A stretch of 44,807 nucleotides of DNA from positions 1 through 44,807 of IMG/VR virus record IMGVR_UViG_3300013018_000042; one strand, 5' to 3'. Position numbers and translations under genes: made by a program. The DNA comes from a virus. The notes below the pieces were generated by a model that worked only from the letters and a program-made list of their open reading frames with translations, did not search any database and was not told where the DNA came from. Each line of letters begins with the position of its first letter. The stretch's first letter is position 1. This document shows positions 8,347 to 15,902 of this stretch, in pieces.

Positions 8347-9951
8347 TTAATAGCCTGTAGAAGATGATATAGGCTTAATCCTGCGTTTTCTAGCTTCCCT
8401 TAACTTCTTTCTAGTCTTATTATTCATCTTTGGTCTTGGTCTTGACAGGCAGTAGTAGCGTAAAGAGTCGTGAATATGGTCCTCTTGTCCGCTATCTAAA
8501 TCGTCTGGTTTTTGAGGGTGTACTTTAAGTCCTGGGAAAATACGGATAGTGTTACTACAGCTTTGAGTAAATCTCAACTTGCATAAAGGTTTACCATTCC
8601 TATCAAGTACATATTCTCCCTGCTCGTCCTTAATAGGAGTAATAAACTCGTGAAATCTTCGCCAACCCATAATCCTGTCTTTGTCAGCCTGTCGCCAAGG
8701 TCTTAGCCCGTGTTCTTCCATAATATCTATTGTAGTTTTACCTGTGTCCTTATTTTTAGCCCAACAAGATGTATCAGCTACAATATAATCTATTTGTTCA
8801 GGTACACCATTAGGATCTCTTGATAACATTCGTATATCTTCGGCCTGTTCTGGATCAGTTTTGTGGAAAGGATAATATTCTCTATACATAATAGCCCAAC
8901 CATCAGGAGAAATAGCATACCAGCAAGCAGCTGCTCTATTATATCCACCATCATAAGACATAACTATACGCCAGCTAGAAGGCGGATACCAGTCCTGTCC
9001 GTAAGGTATGTGAATATCTGGTCGCCATTCGTGAAACATAGCCCCAGCACCAGCAGAAAACGCTTCGGCAGGTGAAGCAGGATACTCTTTCTTAACTGAA
9101 TTAGGAATATCTGCAGCTGTCCTGTCATACCATTCCTGATTACGGTCAGGGTGAGCATACCAGGGTATAAACATACCAGTAAAAGAGTTTTTACCGCTAC
9201 CTTTTTCCCCTTTAAACTCCCATTTAGCGTTCTGCCATATATCTTCGTGCAAAGTTCCTTTATCAGCAGTAGAAATACCGATAACTTTACCACCAGTTGC
9301 ACGGTTAATGGTAGGATAAGCCGCTTCCCATATTTCTTCTGCAAAAGGGTGGAAAGCCCACTCGTCCATTATTACCTTATTTGCTGTAAATGATCTAGCA
9401 GCACCAGGAGAAGATGTAAAACCTTTAAAAACAGAAGGCTCTTTATCGCCTGGGTGATGAATAATTATATCCAGCTTATGCTGCTCGTACATAATACCAG
9501 TAATGTTCTCTTTTTTATCCTCTTTTTCGCCTTTTTTATCGACAATTAGCCAATTCGGCATATATTTGAAAATAAAGCCCATTCTTCTGACTAATTCCTT
9601 AACATCACCTTCGGTCTGTGAGATAGTATTAGCAGAAAAACCAGGATTATAGATTAAATCGTGAGAAGTATCAGCTAAGGCTAACCAGGTTATACCAAGC
9701 TGCCTGGCTTTCAAGGTAACCACTCGGTCCTCTTTGATAAATAAATCTAATAATTCCTTTTGAGCGTCCCACAATTTGAAAGGAATAACTATATCTTCGG
9801 AGTCTTTATCCTCGATATGCACAAATTCCTCGATAAAATCAGCTTTATTTTTCTTATAAGCTATATATTTAACCATTTTCCTGTCGGTAGGATCTCTTAA
9901 ATCAAAACCCAATTCTTCAAATTTTTGCTGTATTTCATTAGCATTAGCCAT
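8347..9951 (-). CDS. terL: Terminase large subunit
   Basis: 534 residues. The ATPase domain shows a phage-type Walker A, KARQLGITW, near residue 80 and Walker B, VIMDEW, near 194. The nuclease domain has MSYDGGYN near 330 and VADTS near 390, matching the acidic metal-binding residues of the RNase H-like terminase nuclease. It powers DNA translocation through the portal and cuts the concatemer. ATG 9951 is chosen over GTG 9960 because AGGTGG is 5 nt before the ATG and overlaps the GTG. Unusually, about ten small genes separate it from the small subunit. Confidence 0.95.
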   Translation of the reverse strand: MANANEIQQKFEELGFDLRDPTDRKMVKYIAYKKNKADFIEEFVHIEDKDSEDIVIPFKLWDAQKELLDLFIKEDRVVTLKARQLGITWLALADTSHDLIYNPGFSANTISQTEGDVKELVRRMGFIFKYMPNWLIVDKKGEKEDKKENITGIMYEQHKLDIIIHHPGDKEPSVFKGFTSSPGAARSFTANKVIMDEWAFHPFAEEIWEAAYPTINRATGGKVIGISTADKGTLHEDIWQNAKWEFKGEKGSGKNSFTGMFIPWYAHPDRNQEWYDRTAADIPNSVKKEYPASPAEAFSAGAGAMFHEWRPDIHIPYGQDWYPPSSWRIVMSYDGGYNRAAACWYAISPDGWAIMYREYYPFHKTDPEQAEDIRMLSRDPNGVPEQIDYIVADTSCWAKNKDTGKTTIDIMEEHGLRPWRQADKDRIMGWRRFHEFITPIKDEQGEYVLDRNGKPLCKLRFTQSCSNTIRIFPGLKVHPQKPDDLDSGQEDHIHDSLRYYCLSRPRPKMNNKTRKKLREARKRRIKPISSSTGY

Positions 9952-9960
9952 ATTAACCAC

Positions 9961-10398
9961 CTAAAATATAGAAAAATCTATATCATCTTTGTATTTTTCG
10001 CCCTCTAATATAACTACTGGTATTCCTCTATAACTTTTTAAAACTTTGTTTTCTAATTCGCCATCACCTACACCGTGTATAAAAAAATCTTCCGCTGCTA
10101 AAAGTTTTTCGTGAACATTCTTTCCTAAAAATAATCTATCTATTTTTACACCGTTTAAATCAGCTTCCTCTATTTCTAAATCAATTTCTTCTAATATTTC
10201 GATAACTTCTGATATATCTTCGCCGTTTTTAACAAATTCCTCCACATTAAACCTCCTTCTTGAAGAAAAAAGCAGTCTATAATATGCCATAACACATTCA
10301 ACACAAATATTACCTTCAAGCATTGTGCCTGTTGCTGTGCCTGAAAAGAAATTGCCGCCACAAATAGAACAAACTTTATCCCCTACCCTGTATTTCAC
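9961..10398 (-). CDS. Protein with N-terminal zinc ribbon
   Basis: 145 residues. The first 40 contain two CxxC pairs (CSICGG and CVEC), a likely treble-clef or ribbon. The middle is an acidic helix; the last 50 residues (GIPVVILEG, then DDIDFSIF) look like a small alpha/beta unit, with a DxxxF run resembling phage structural-protein tails. GTG 10398 sits 4 nt after GGAGTGA. Function unknown; it directly precedes terL. Confidence 0.7.
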   Translation of the reverse strand: MKYRVGDKVCSICGGNFFSGTATGTMLEGNICVECVMAYYRLLFSSRRRFNVEEFVKNGEDISEVIEILEEIDLEIEEADLNGVKIDRLFLGKNVHEKLLAAEDFFIHGVGDGELENKVLKSYRGIPVVILEGEKYKDDIDFSIF

Positions 10399-10402
10399 TT
10401 AA

Positions 10403-10564
10403 TCACTCCAAATCGTTATCTATTCTTTTTTCTATAATACCTATAGCTTCACTTTTGGCTATATTTTCACGCTCAAATTGCTTTAATTGTGGATAATTAC
10501 CTGCATTATACTTCTGTTTAAGCAATTTTTTCTGCAAATTCTCTATTTTACGCTGTTTACTCAT
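10403..10564 (-). CDS. Basic coiled-coil micro-protein
   Basis: 53 residues starting MSKQRKIENLQKKLL, mostly helix with a basic N-terminus. Its ATG overlaps the stop of the upstream gene (ATGA), and AAAGGGTG lies upstream. No family recognised. Confidence 0.65.
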   Translation of the reverse strand: MSKQRKIENLQKKLLKQKYNAGNYPQLKQFERENIAKSEAIGIIEKRIDNDLE

Positions 10565-10881
10565 TTTTTTTCACCCTTTAAACTATCAAAAACTTTTTCT
10601 TTATCTTCAAAATCTAACGGAAGCATTGTCAAATCTATCCTGTGTTCTTCTGTTGGCATTTCTCTAATAAATTCCCAACCTGGTGCTGATATATTAATAA
10701 TAAACCAATTATTATTTGTTGATTTCAAATAGTTAATTAATTCCCTACCAATCCTTGCCGCTTGTTTGTCTGTTAAATAATCCTTTTCATTTTCGTTAAT
10801 ATCAATTGGAAAAGCAGAAGTAGAAATTATATCGTGTAATGTTTCTGATTTATCAAGCAATTTTCTAAAATTTTTACTCAT
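10561..10881 (-). CDS. Hypothetical protein
   Basis: 106 residues, start ATG 10881. Mixed alpha/beta composition, with a WFIINISAPGWEF strand segment near residue 58-70. The stop overlaps the next ATG. No recognisable domain. Confidence 0.65.
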   Translation of the reverse strand: MSKNFRKLLDKSETLHDIISTSAFPIDINENEKDYLTDKQAARIGRELINYLKSTNNNWFIINISAPGWEFIREMPTEEHRIDLTMLPLDFEDKEKVFDSLKGEKK

Positions 10882-10883
10882 AT

Positions 10884-11117
10884 TTATACCTCTTTCAGCA
10901 TTTTAATTTCACGCTGTAGCTGTTTATATGCCCCAGCTCTAAATAAATTCTTAATATTGACTAAATGCCCGAATTTAGTGTCAGCTTTACCTACTAATTT
11001 TGGTCTGTATCTACCCATATTAACCCTTCTTTCTTCTTTTTCATTGCTAGAAAAATCACCATTTAGCCATTTTAGCCATTGTTTTTCTTTCCCAGCTGGT
11101 ACTAATAAGTATTTAAT
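10884..11117 (-). CDS. Small protein with probable ATT start
   Basis: 77 residues if read from ATT 11117, which lies 5 nt after a perfect AGGAGG. There is no ATG, GTG or TTG near that site. The first codons give (M)KYLLVPAGKEKQWLKW, a plausible folded start. An internal ATG at 11018 behind AGAAGGG would give a 44-residue basic form starting MGRYRPKLVG, so two products are possible. The stop lies 2 nt before the next gene. No family recognised. Confidence 0.55.
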   Translation of the reverse strand: MKYLLVPAGKEKQWLKWLNGDFSSNEKEERRVNMGRYRPKLVGKADTKFGHLVNIKNLFRAGAYKQLQREIKMLKEV

Positions 11118-11138
11118 GATTACCTCCTAAATCTATAT

Positions 11139-11203
11139 AAAGAGGGCAGCCTTATACGGAGAGTTTGCGACACTTAATGCAACGCCTTCTCACTACCCTC
11201 TTT
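11139..11203 (-). other. Structured intercistronic element
   Basis: An 11-bp stem (AAAGAGGGTAG with CTGCCCTCTTT, one G-U pair on the minus strand) encloses about 43 nt that can form a second hairpin with TTGC/GCAA and GAG/CTC pairs. It sits between two genes, just before the AGGAGG of the ATT-start gene. It has no U tract and no tRNA T-loop. A regulatory or processing element is the likeliest reading. Confidence 0.5.
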
Positions 11204-11208
11204 ATTGC

Positions 11209-11502
11209 TTAAAGTTTTTTGAAGTGTATTTCAGCTTTTAAACTATCTAAATTCCTTTCAATCCAGTATTTTGATATCGGTTTTTTATCCAAATATAGTA
11301 CAAAATAATCTTCAAAGCCGTCCCAGGAATTTTCAACCATTATCTGCAGCCTATCTAAGTCTAATTCATCAGCTTTTATCTTATGTTCTACTAAATCATC
11401 TAATTCAGCTGCAAATTCCACATCATAATCGGCTACAACATCTATAATCTTATCCTGAATAGCTCTATTTTCAGTTATAGCCATTTCTAAGCTATTCATC
11501 AT
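11209..11502 (-). CDS. Acidic hypothetical protein
   Basis: 97 residues from ATG 11502 (a second ATG follows at once). Acidic and helical, ending in a basic FKKL. It overlaps the 3' end of the upstream gene, suggesting coupled translation; the ribosome site (AAGG, 10 nt upstream) is weak. No family recognised. Confidence 0.6.
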   Translation of the reverse strand: MMNSLEMAITENRAIQDKIIDVVADYDVEFAAELDDLVEHKIKADELDLDRLQIMVENSWDGFEDYFVLYLDKKPISKYWIERNLDSLKAEIHFKKL

Positions 11503-12022
11503 CTTCAACTGGCCTTATATCAAGAATATTACTAACTCTTACAGCTAGTTTAGTATTATCATAGTTGTATTTTTCCAGCAAATCATTAACACCAGCTAAA
11601 CCTTTAGCGTGTTCAGTATTTTTAGCAATAACTTTTCTGTCTATTTCAGGCACAATATTTTCTATTTTACCTTTGTCAACTGCTATAACTTGATAAAGAC
11701 TCCACATTTTTCTTGGCTCTCTTGGCTCATTTGCCCTCATACCTGTTGCTGTCATATTACCTTCCTCCTTTGTTGGTCCCATAAAATTAGCAATACCTCC
11801 ACAAGTATATCTTAAAGCGTCAACCTGATGTTCTCTTTCCATTTGAGATGTATCAGTTACAAATGCTTTTTGCTTTGCTTCTTTATACATTCGCATTAAA
11901 GGACTATCATCTGGCTCAATTACTGGTATATCTTCTATTGGCGACGGTCCACAATCTCCAACTAATATTTCCCTACTTTTAGCTTCTTTCATAACCATTT
12001 TGGCATATTCCTCGTTGTCCAT
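11492..12022 (-). CDS. Hypothetical protein
   Basis: 176 residues with a perfect AGGAGG before ATG 12022. The N-terminal half includes a Met-rich helix and a short CGGI segment; the C-terminal half repeats a D-x-x-x-I-x-x-I-V pattern (for example DKGKIENIVPEID). No recognisable domain. It is the longest of the small genes lying between the two terminase subunits. Confidence 0.65.
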   Translation of the reverse strand: MDNEEYAKMVMKEAKSREILVGDCGPSPIEDIPVIEPDDSPLMRMYKEAKQKAFVTDTSQMEREHQVDALRYTCGGIANFMGPTKEEGNMTATGMRANEPREPRKMWSLYQVIAVDKGKIENIVPEIDRKVIAKNTEHAKGLAGVNDLLEKYNYDNTKLAVRVSNILDIRPVEDDE

Positions 12023-12031
12023 ATTTACCTC

Positions 12032-12106
12032 CTAAACACTAATCCACATAACTATCGCTGCTAACAACCCAGCTAAAAGTAAAGCGTTGAATAGTCTTAA
12101 CATCAT
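12032..12106 (-). CDS. 24-residue transmembrane micro-protein
   Basis: The peptide starts MMLRLFNALLLAGLLAAIV, a single hydrophobic helix with one positive charge at the N-terminus. ATG 12106 overlaps the stop of the upstream gene (ATGA) and AAGGTG lies 4 nt upstream. Several other one-helix micro-proteins occur in this genome. Function unknown; membrane location is predicted. Confidence 0.6.
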   Translation of the reverse strand: MMLRLFNALLLAGLLAAIVMWISV

Positions 12107-12405
12107 TTCACCTTCTCATAAGTCTTATGGAATATATCAGGTTTGCAAGGATAAAATTCGCCATTAACACCTTTAATGATGTAATCGCCTACACTAGCTA
12201 TCATTGTTCCTTCTAAAGTTTCAATTTCAATTTTTCCCTCTGAACTTCCATTTGGTATAGTTTTAACTCTTATAGCTTTATCCATAAATTCTGCTATTTC
12301 TAAATCATTATATTTTTTTGCTATTCCGTGTTTACAAGGTATTTTTTCTATCAACTTAAATTGTATAGCTTCAATAACAACTGGTTTTTTACGATATTTT
12401 GCCAT
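12103..12405 (-). CDS. PGDYG-type conserved phage protein
   Basis: 100 residues starting MAKYRKKPVVIEA and carrying the conserved TLEGTM, SVGDYIIKGVNGE and YPCKPDIF motifs of a family widespread in phages and prophages. The GDY turn and the cysteine in YPCKP are intact. Molecular function of the family is not established to my knowledge. ATG 12405 follows a purine-rich ribosome site. Confidence 0.85.
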   Translation of the reverse strand: MAKYRKKPVVIEAIQFKLIEKIPCKHGIAKKYNDLEIAEFMDKAIRVKTIPNGSSEGKIEIETLEGTMIASVGDYIIKGVNGEFYPCKPDIFHKTYEKVK

Positions 12406-12445
12406 TTTACCTCCTTAAAATTGCTTTGATAAGACAAAACTAACA

Positions 12446-12718
12446 TTATTCAACAACTTCCCAATCGTTTGATAGCATATCAGGTTGTGAAGCTAACCAC
12501 CCTGGCTGCCATTTCTCGCCAGCGGTCCACATAACTATATACCCCTGACATTCTAAATCTTTCCCTTCTGGTAAAAATTTTCTGCTTCTACCATTAACCA
12601 TGCTTTCTTCAATAGTTACAGGTGGCATATAGCACAGCCACATATTTTTACCATTCCAACCTTTTCGTGCAATTTTTTTGCCTTTTTTTAATTCTTCTAA
12701 TGCTTTACCAAAATTCAT
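12446..12718 (-). CDS. DUF2829-family protein
   Basis: 90 residues starting MNFGKALEELKKGKKIARKG, with the family's W(N)GKN segment, a YIVMWTA strand and the ending PGWLASQPDMLSNDW. This is the DUF2829 (Thoeris anti-defence Tad2-like) fold family of small phage proteins. Tad2 members bind the gcADPR-type signal of Thoeris defence; whether this copy does so is not shown. The start at 12718 is set by AAGGAGGG 5 nt upstream. Confidence 0.85.
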   Translation of the reverse strand: MNFGKALEELKKGKKIARKGWNGKNMWLCYMPPVTIEESMVNGRSRKFLPEGKDLECQGYIVMWTAGEKWQPGWLASQPDMLSNDWEVVE

Positions 12719-12728
12719 ATTGCCCTCC

Positions 12729-13040
12729 TTAAAACTGCTTTGAAAGTGTAAAACTAACATTATTCGGGGTCTTGCAATCCTGCTTTATCCTTAAATGACC
12801 TAAAGGAAGTTTGCCATCAACACCAACTATACATATATCGTCCTCTACATAGGAATAGTGCAGCTTTTTTACTACAAAATTAGGAGATTGGAGTAAATGC
12901 TCGACCACTATCCTGTCAAAGCTAGAAATATCCATAGTGCCGTCCTCTGATACTGTTCTCCTATCAAATACTATTATCGTTTCCTTCTCTGAACTGTCTA
13001 AACTACCATCTGACACTATTTCCATACCATTGTATTTCAT
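12729..13040 (-). CDS. Hypothetical protein
   Basis: 103 residues, beta-rich composition, start ATG 13040 overlapping the stop of the upstream gene (ATGA). The middle has alternating charged and hydrophobic residues typical of a small beta domain. No family recognised. Confidence 0.65.
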   Translation of the reverse strand: MKYNGMEIVSDGSLDSSEKETIIVFDRRTVSEDGTMDISSFDRIVVEHLLQSPNFVVKKLHYSYVEDDICIVGVDGKLPLGHLRIKQDCKTPNNVSFTLSKQF

Positions 13041-13282
13041 CTGTGAAAACCGTCCTTTCCTCCTATAAGCCCAAATCCTTCTGCGACTCTATATAATTCG
13101 TCGCCTATATATCTTATGTTATGAGCAAATACAATCCCACATTTAGGGCAAATCTTCATTCGTTTTGTTTTCCCATCTTCAAACTCCTGCCAAAATTGCT
13201 CGTATTTATCTATTTTATCTGTGTAATGACAATTAGGACACCTGGCTACCATAATAGGCTGCACTTGTTCAACTTCTTTCAC
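13037..13282 (-). CDS. Zinc-ribbon protein
   Basis: 81 residues. CPNC near residue 15 and CPKC near 45 form a two-pair zinc ribbon. The start is GTG 13282, about 9 nt after AGGAGG. First gene of the accessory cluster after a 156-bp gap that holds no gene. Likely nucleic-acid binding; substrate unknown. Confidence 0.7.
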   Translation of the reverse strand: MKEVEQVQPIMVARCPNCHYTDKIDKYEQFWQEFEDGKTKRMKICPKCGIVFAHNIRYIGDELYRVAEGFGLIGGKDGFHR

Positions 13283-13438
13283 TTGCTCAAACCTCCTATA
13301 TACTATTATCCTTATTTTTTTACTGCTTAAAGGTATATTTCCTTATGTTAACCCTTTTATAAGACTATTCTATATAAATATACCCCTTTTAAAAGCTAAA
13401 AAATATATATTTGAGTGATTTCAAACCTCCACTTTGTA

Positions 13439-13855
13439 CTAAAAATATTCAAAACCCCAATTTTCTTGATATTTACCATATTTAGAACTTTTATCATTAG
13501 GTAACAAATATACTGATTTATTATTTGCAGTTGCTTTTCTAGGTATTATAAACCAGGTTTCTACAGGGACTAGATAAATGCCAAAAAAATCAATTTCATT
13601 TTTGCCATAAGCACTTTTCTTTCCATAACTACCATTCCCGTTGCATATTCTAACCCTATATCCATTACCTTTCCCTTCCATTCTACAAGATTTTATTTGT
13701 ACTCTATAAAGATTTTCGTCATCATCTATTATAAAATCATATTTATTATGATGGCTAAATGGCTTTGATACTTTCAAGTCCCTTTTAACAGCCTCTTTCA
13801 AAAAAATTATTTCCCCTAAAGTCCCTTGTTTTTGGCTACTCATTCCCATTTCCAA
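13439..13855 (-). CDS. PD-(D/E)XK nuclease, homing-endonuclease-like
   Basis: 138 residues. The sequence has GTLGEIIFLKEA (helix with the first acidic residue), KYDFIID (acidic residue) and YRVQIKS (the Q-x-K of the core), followed by an EIDFFGIYL strand. This matches the group-I-intron type PD-(D/E)XK family (I-Ssp6803I-like, PDDEXK_5). No intron is seen around it, so it is free-standing. The TTG start at 13855 lies 6 nt after GGGTGG; ATGs at 13849 and 13843 are alternatives. It sits next to the small terminase gene. Confidence 0.75.
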   Translation of the reverse strand: MEMGMSSQKQGTLGEIIFLKEAVKRDLKVSKPFSHHNKYDFIIDDDENLYRVQIKSCRMEGKGNGYRVRICNGNGSYGKKSAYGKNEIDFFGIYLVPVETWFIIPRKATANNKSVYLLPNDKSSKYGKYQENWGFEYF

Positions 13856-13939
13856 AATTAACCACCCTTTTTAAAATTTTATATTGGTTTGATAGAGGTA
13901 TATATATTATAGGATACCGATACCGGCTCACCCCTCCCC

Positions 13940-14010
13940 CTACCTTCATTTATATTGCTGAACTGAAAAACTTCGCAAAACATAGATTTTACGAAACTTT
14001 TACCTTCATT
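13940..14010 (-). other. Repeat and hairpin cluster downstream of terS
   Basis: AATGAAGGTA (minus strand) occurs twice, exactly 60 bp apart (13941-13950 and 14001-14010). Between them is a 9-bp hairpin TTCGTAAAA/TTTTGCGAA (13972-13995) that pairs fully only on the minus strand. A G-rich run and the tandem GGTATCGGTATC lie just beyond, at about 13912-13938. Sites recognised by the terminase (pac or cos) are a reasonable guess. Confidence 0.35.
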
Positions 14011-14015
14011 ATAGC

Positions 14016-14471
14016 TTATTCTTCTTCTTCAGGCTCAACATCTACTGCATTTTGCCGTTGCTCAATCATATCTACCGCCTTACTTAGCTGCTGCAGCGTC
14101 TTTTCGTCCAATTCTTCCAGCTTATCCACCTTATTATGGTCAATTTGGCCTGATACCTGGTGCTGATGTTCTACTCGGTCCGCCATTCCTCCAAAATTCT
14201 TAAGCCAGAAGATGGCTCCCGTGGTATTTCGGCCAGGTAGCATTAATTGTTGTTCCCACAAACTTATAATAGTATTTTCAGCCTTTTTTACTGCTGTTGC
14301 ATACTCTGGCTTATTTTTATATCTATAAAAGGTTGAGCGGTCTATATCTAAAAATCTGCAGAGGTCAACAATGCTGACAAAGTTAATTTTTTTCTCCTTA
14401 TCAAGTTTAGCTTGAAAATAATCATTTATAGCTGCAGCTAGTTCATCAGGTTTATATTTAACTTCTGGCAT
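14016..14471 (-). CDS. terS: Terminase small subunit
   Basis: 151 residues. A helix-turn-helix spans residues 33-55 (VSIVDLCRFLDIDRSTFYRY), followed by a central oligomerisation region with the conserved FWLKNFGGMADR segment and an acidic C-terminus (EPEEEE). It recognises the packaging site and recruits the large subunit. ATG 14471 follows AGAAGGTG. First gene of the leftward late region. Confidence 0.9.
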   Translation of the reverse strand: MPEVKYKPDELAAAINDYFQAKLDKEKKINFVSIVDLCRFLDIDRSTFYRYKNKPEYATAVKKAENTIISLWEQQLMLPGRNTTGAIFWLKNFGGMADRVEHQHQVSGQIDHNKVDKLEELDEKTLQQLSKAVDMIEQRQNAVDVEPEEEE

Positions 14472-14533
14472 AATAATTTCACCTTCTAATTATATTAATA
14501 GTTATCTAATTAAATATTTATAACTCCATCTCA

Positions 14534-14565
14534 GAAAAAGAAAGAATTATATAAGAAAGAAAAAG
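14534..14565. repeat. Perfect purine-rich mirror repeat
   Basis: The arm GAAAAAGAAAGAAT (14534-14547) is followed by TATA and then its exact mirror TAAGAAAGAAAAAG (14552-14565). It lies in the 427-bp intergenic region between the divergent late and rightward units. Homopurine mirror repeats can form triplex DNA; a role in replication start or promoter melting is possible but unproven. Confidence 0.6.
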
Positions 14566-14626
14566 AGTTCTTCCTCTTTCCGCAAATCTTTTTTGAAGAT
14601 CTGCTGCAAGAGTCAGAGAAAAACCT

Positions 14627-14658
14627 GTTCAGGTTATCGCTTACCTGAGTTAATTTTT
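14627..14658 (+). promoter_or_regulatory. Leader hairpin with U tract (attenuator-like)
   Basis: TCAGGT (14629-14634) pairs with ACCTGA (14643-14648), extendable by G-U pairs, and is followed by TAATTTTTT on the plus strand. It could be a weak terminator or attenuator, or a protein-binding palindrome, ahead of the rightward unit. The rest of 14472-14898 holds no gene; TATAAT-like boxes occur near 14790 without a convincing -35. Confidence 0.4.
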
Positions 14659-14898
14659 TGCTTGTTGCTGCAGGTCCTATCTCTACTATTATTATATGCT
14701 TTTATATTGTTAATTGCAAAATATAGCTTACTATGAGTAATTCAAATAACTAAGAATAATAGAGTATTATGGAGGTTTTACGGCTATAATCTAATCTAAT
14801 CAGTCTATAAGCTAGAATATAGATGTTGAAGAACTGCTCTACTATCTATATAATGAAGTTGCAAGAAGGAAAAAACAAATTTCAAGGAGGAATTAATA

Positions 14899-15279
14899 AT
14901 GATTGAAAACAAGCAGAAAATTATTGAATTGGCGGACAGGATAGACAAGGAATTAACTTCATTAGTCTATGAAATACAGCAGTTAGACAGCCACGAAGAA
15001 CAAACAGTATTAAATGTTATTAATGAAATAGGTTTACCTGATTTGGAAGAACTAGAATATCAATTCGGCAGACTTGCAGAAATGGCTGACAAAGTAGAAG
15101 TAATAGGCGGGTATCAAGTTTGGGTTGACTCTTATCACGAATTGAATGTAATTGTTAATAATCAGCATATAAGGACAGAGGGAACTATGGAAAGAGTTTT
15201 CGACAGACTACTAATGAAGATTGAGGATAGACAAACCGCAAAAAACATCTTTAAATGGTACTTTGATAAAACATATTAG
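14899..15279 (+). CDS. First gene of rightward unit, hypothetical
   Basis: 126 residues, acidic and helical. AAGGAGG lies 8 nt before ATG 14899. The C-terminal half includes a GGYQVWVDSYHELNV strand and a DRLLMKIEDRQTAKN helix. No family recognised. Codon use and ribosome site match the neighbours. Confidence 0.75.
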   Translation: MIENKQKIIELADRIDKELTSLVYEIQQLDSHEEQTVLNVINEIGLPDLEELEYQFGRLAEMADKVEVIGGYQVWVDSYHELNVIVNNQHIRTEGTMERVFDRLLMKIEDRQTAKNIFKWYFDKTY

Positions 15280-15294
15280 ACTGAAAGTTAATTC

Positions 15295-15337
15295 TTGCTG
15301 ATCTTCACAGGTCAGCAGGTACTAGCTTTTAAGCTAG
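15295..15337 (+). promoter_or_regulatory. Two-hairpin leader of the RadC-like gene
   Basis: Hairpin 1 pairs TTGCTGATC with GGTCAGCA (15295-15318). Hairpin 2 is the palindrome CTAGCTTTTAAGCTAG (15322-15337). They end about 14 nt before the ribosome site GGAGAG. A near copy precedes the gene at 15903. Confidence 0.65.
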
Positions 15338-15365
15338 AAAAAATCTAAAAGGAGAGTGTTAAATA

Positions 15366-15815
15366 ATGAAAATTACAAAGTTTGATATCAGGTTAATCAA
15401 GGAGAACGAGGTGGATTATCAGGCAATAGATAACGAGAAAATCACAAACCCAATAGTCGCAGCTGAATTCTTCAACAAGGTACTAGAAATGGATATCAGA
15501 GGTCAGGAAGTGTTAGCAATGGCGACATTAGATGTCAAAAATAATATAACTGGAGTTTTTGAGGTCCACAAAGGCGGCCTTTCTTCTTCAATTGTAGAAC
15601 CTAGAACAGTTTTTCAGCGGGCAATAATGCAAAATGCTGCAGGTATAGTTTTGTGCCATAACCATCCAAGTGGCGACCCAATGCCGAGCGGCGATGATGT
15701 CAGCATAACAAAAAAATTAGTCAAAGGTGGCGATATATTAGGAATTAATGTTGTAGATCATATTATTATAGCTGATAGTCAATATATCAGTTTCAAGGAA
15801 AAAGGTATAATCTAA
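15366..15815 (+). CDS. RadC-like JAB/MPN metallopeptidase-fold protein
   Basis: 149 residues. The JAMM signature is intact: Glu at about residue 66 (GVFEVHKGG), then H98-N-H100-P-S-G followed by Ser108 and Asp111. Length matches the C-terminal RadC domain alone; the N-terminal helix-hairpin-helix of chromosomal RadC is missing. Such short RadC proteins are common in phages and anti-restriction islands. The enzymatic substrate is unknown; a ubiquitin-like hydrolase role has not been shown. Confidence 0.88.
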   Translation: MKITKFDIRLIKENEVDYQAIDNEKITNPIVAAEFFNKVLEMDIRGQEVLAMATLDVKNNITGVFEVHKGGLSSSIVEPRTVFQRAIMQNAAGIVLCHNHPSGDPMPSGDDVSITKKLVKGGDILGINVVDHIIIADSQYISFKEKGII

Positions 15816-15831
15816 TCTTAACGGTTAACTC

Positions 15832-15874
15832 TTGCAGGTCCTGAAAGATCTGCAGGAGCTAGCTTTTAAGCTAG
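15832..15874 (+). promoter_or_regulatory. Two-hairpin leader, second copy
   Basis: Hairpin 1 (15832-15856) pairs TTGCAGGTC with GATCTGCAG; compared with the copy at 15295 both arms have changed together, keeping the stem. Hairpin 2 (15859-15874) is the identical CTAGCTTTTAAGCTAG. From there to the ATG the two leaders are nearly the same. Confidence 0.65.
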
Positions 15875-15902
15875 AAAAAAATTAAAAGGAGAGTGTTAAA
15901 TA

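Noticed and set aside
8964-9344. 126-codon frame inside terL
   Set aside because: It overlaps the conserved terminase motifs in another frame and has no ribosome site.
11139-11203. tRNA or tRNA-like gene
   Set aside because: The outer stem would fit but there is no T-loop TTC motif, no D-arm and no anticodon arm.
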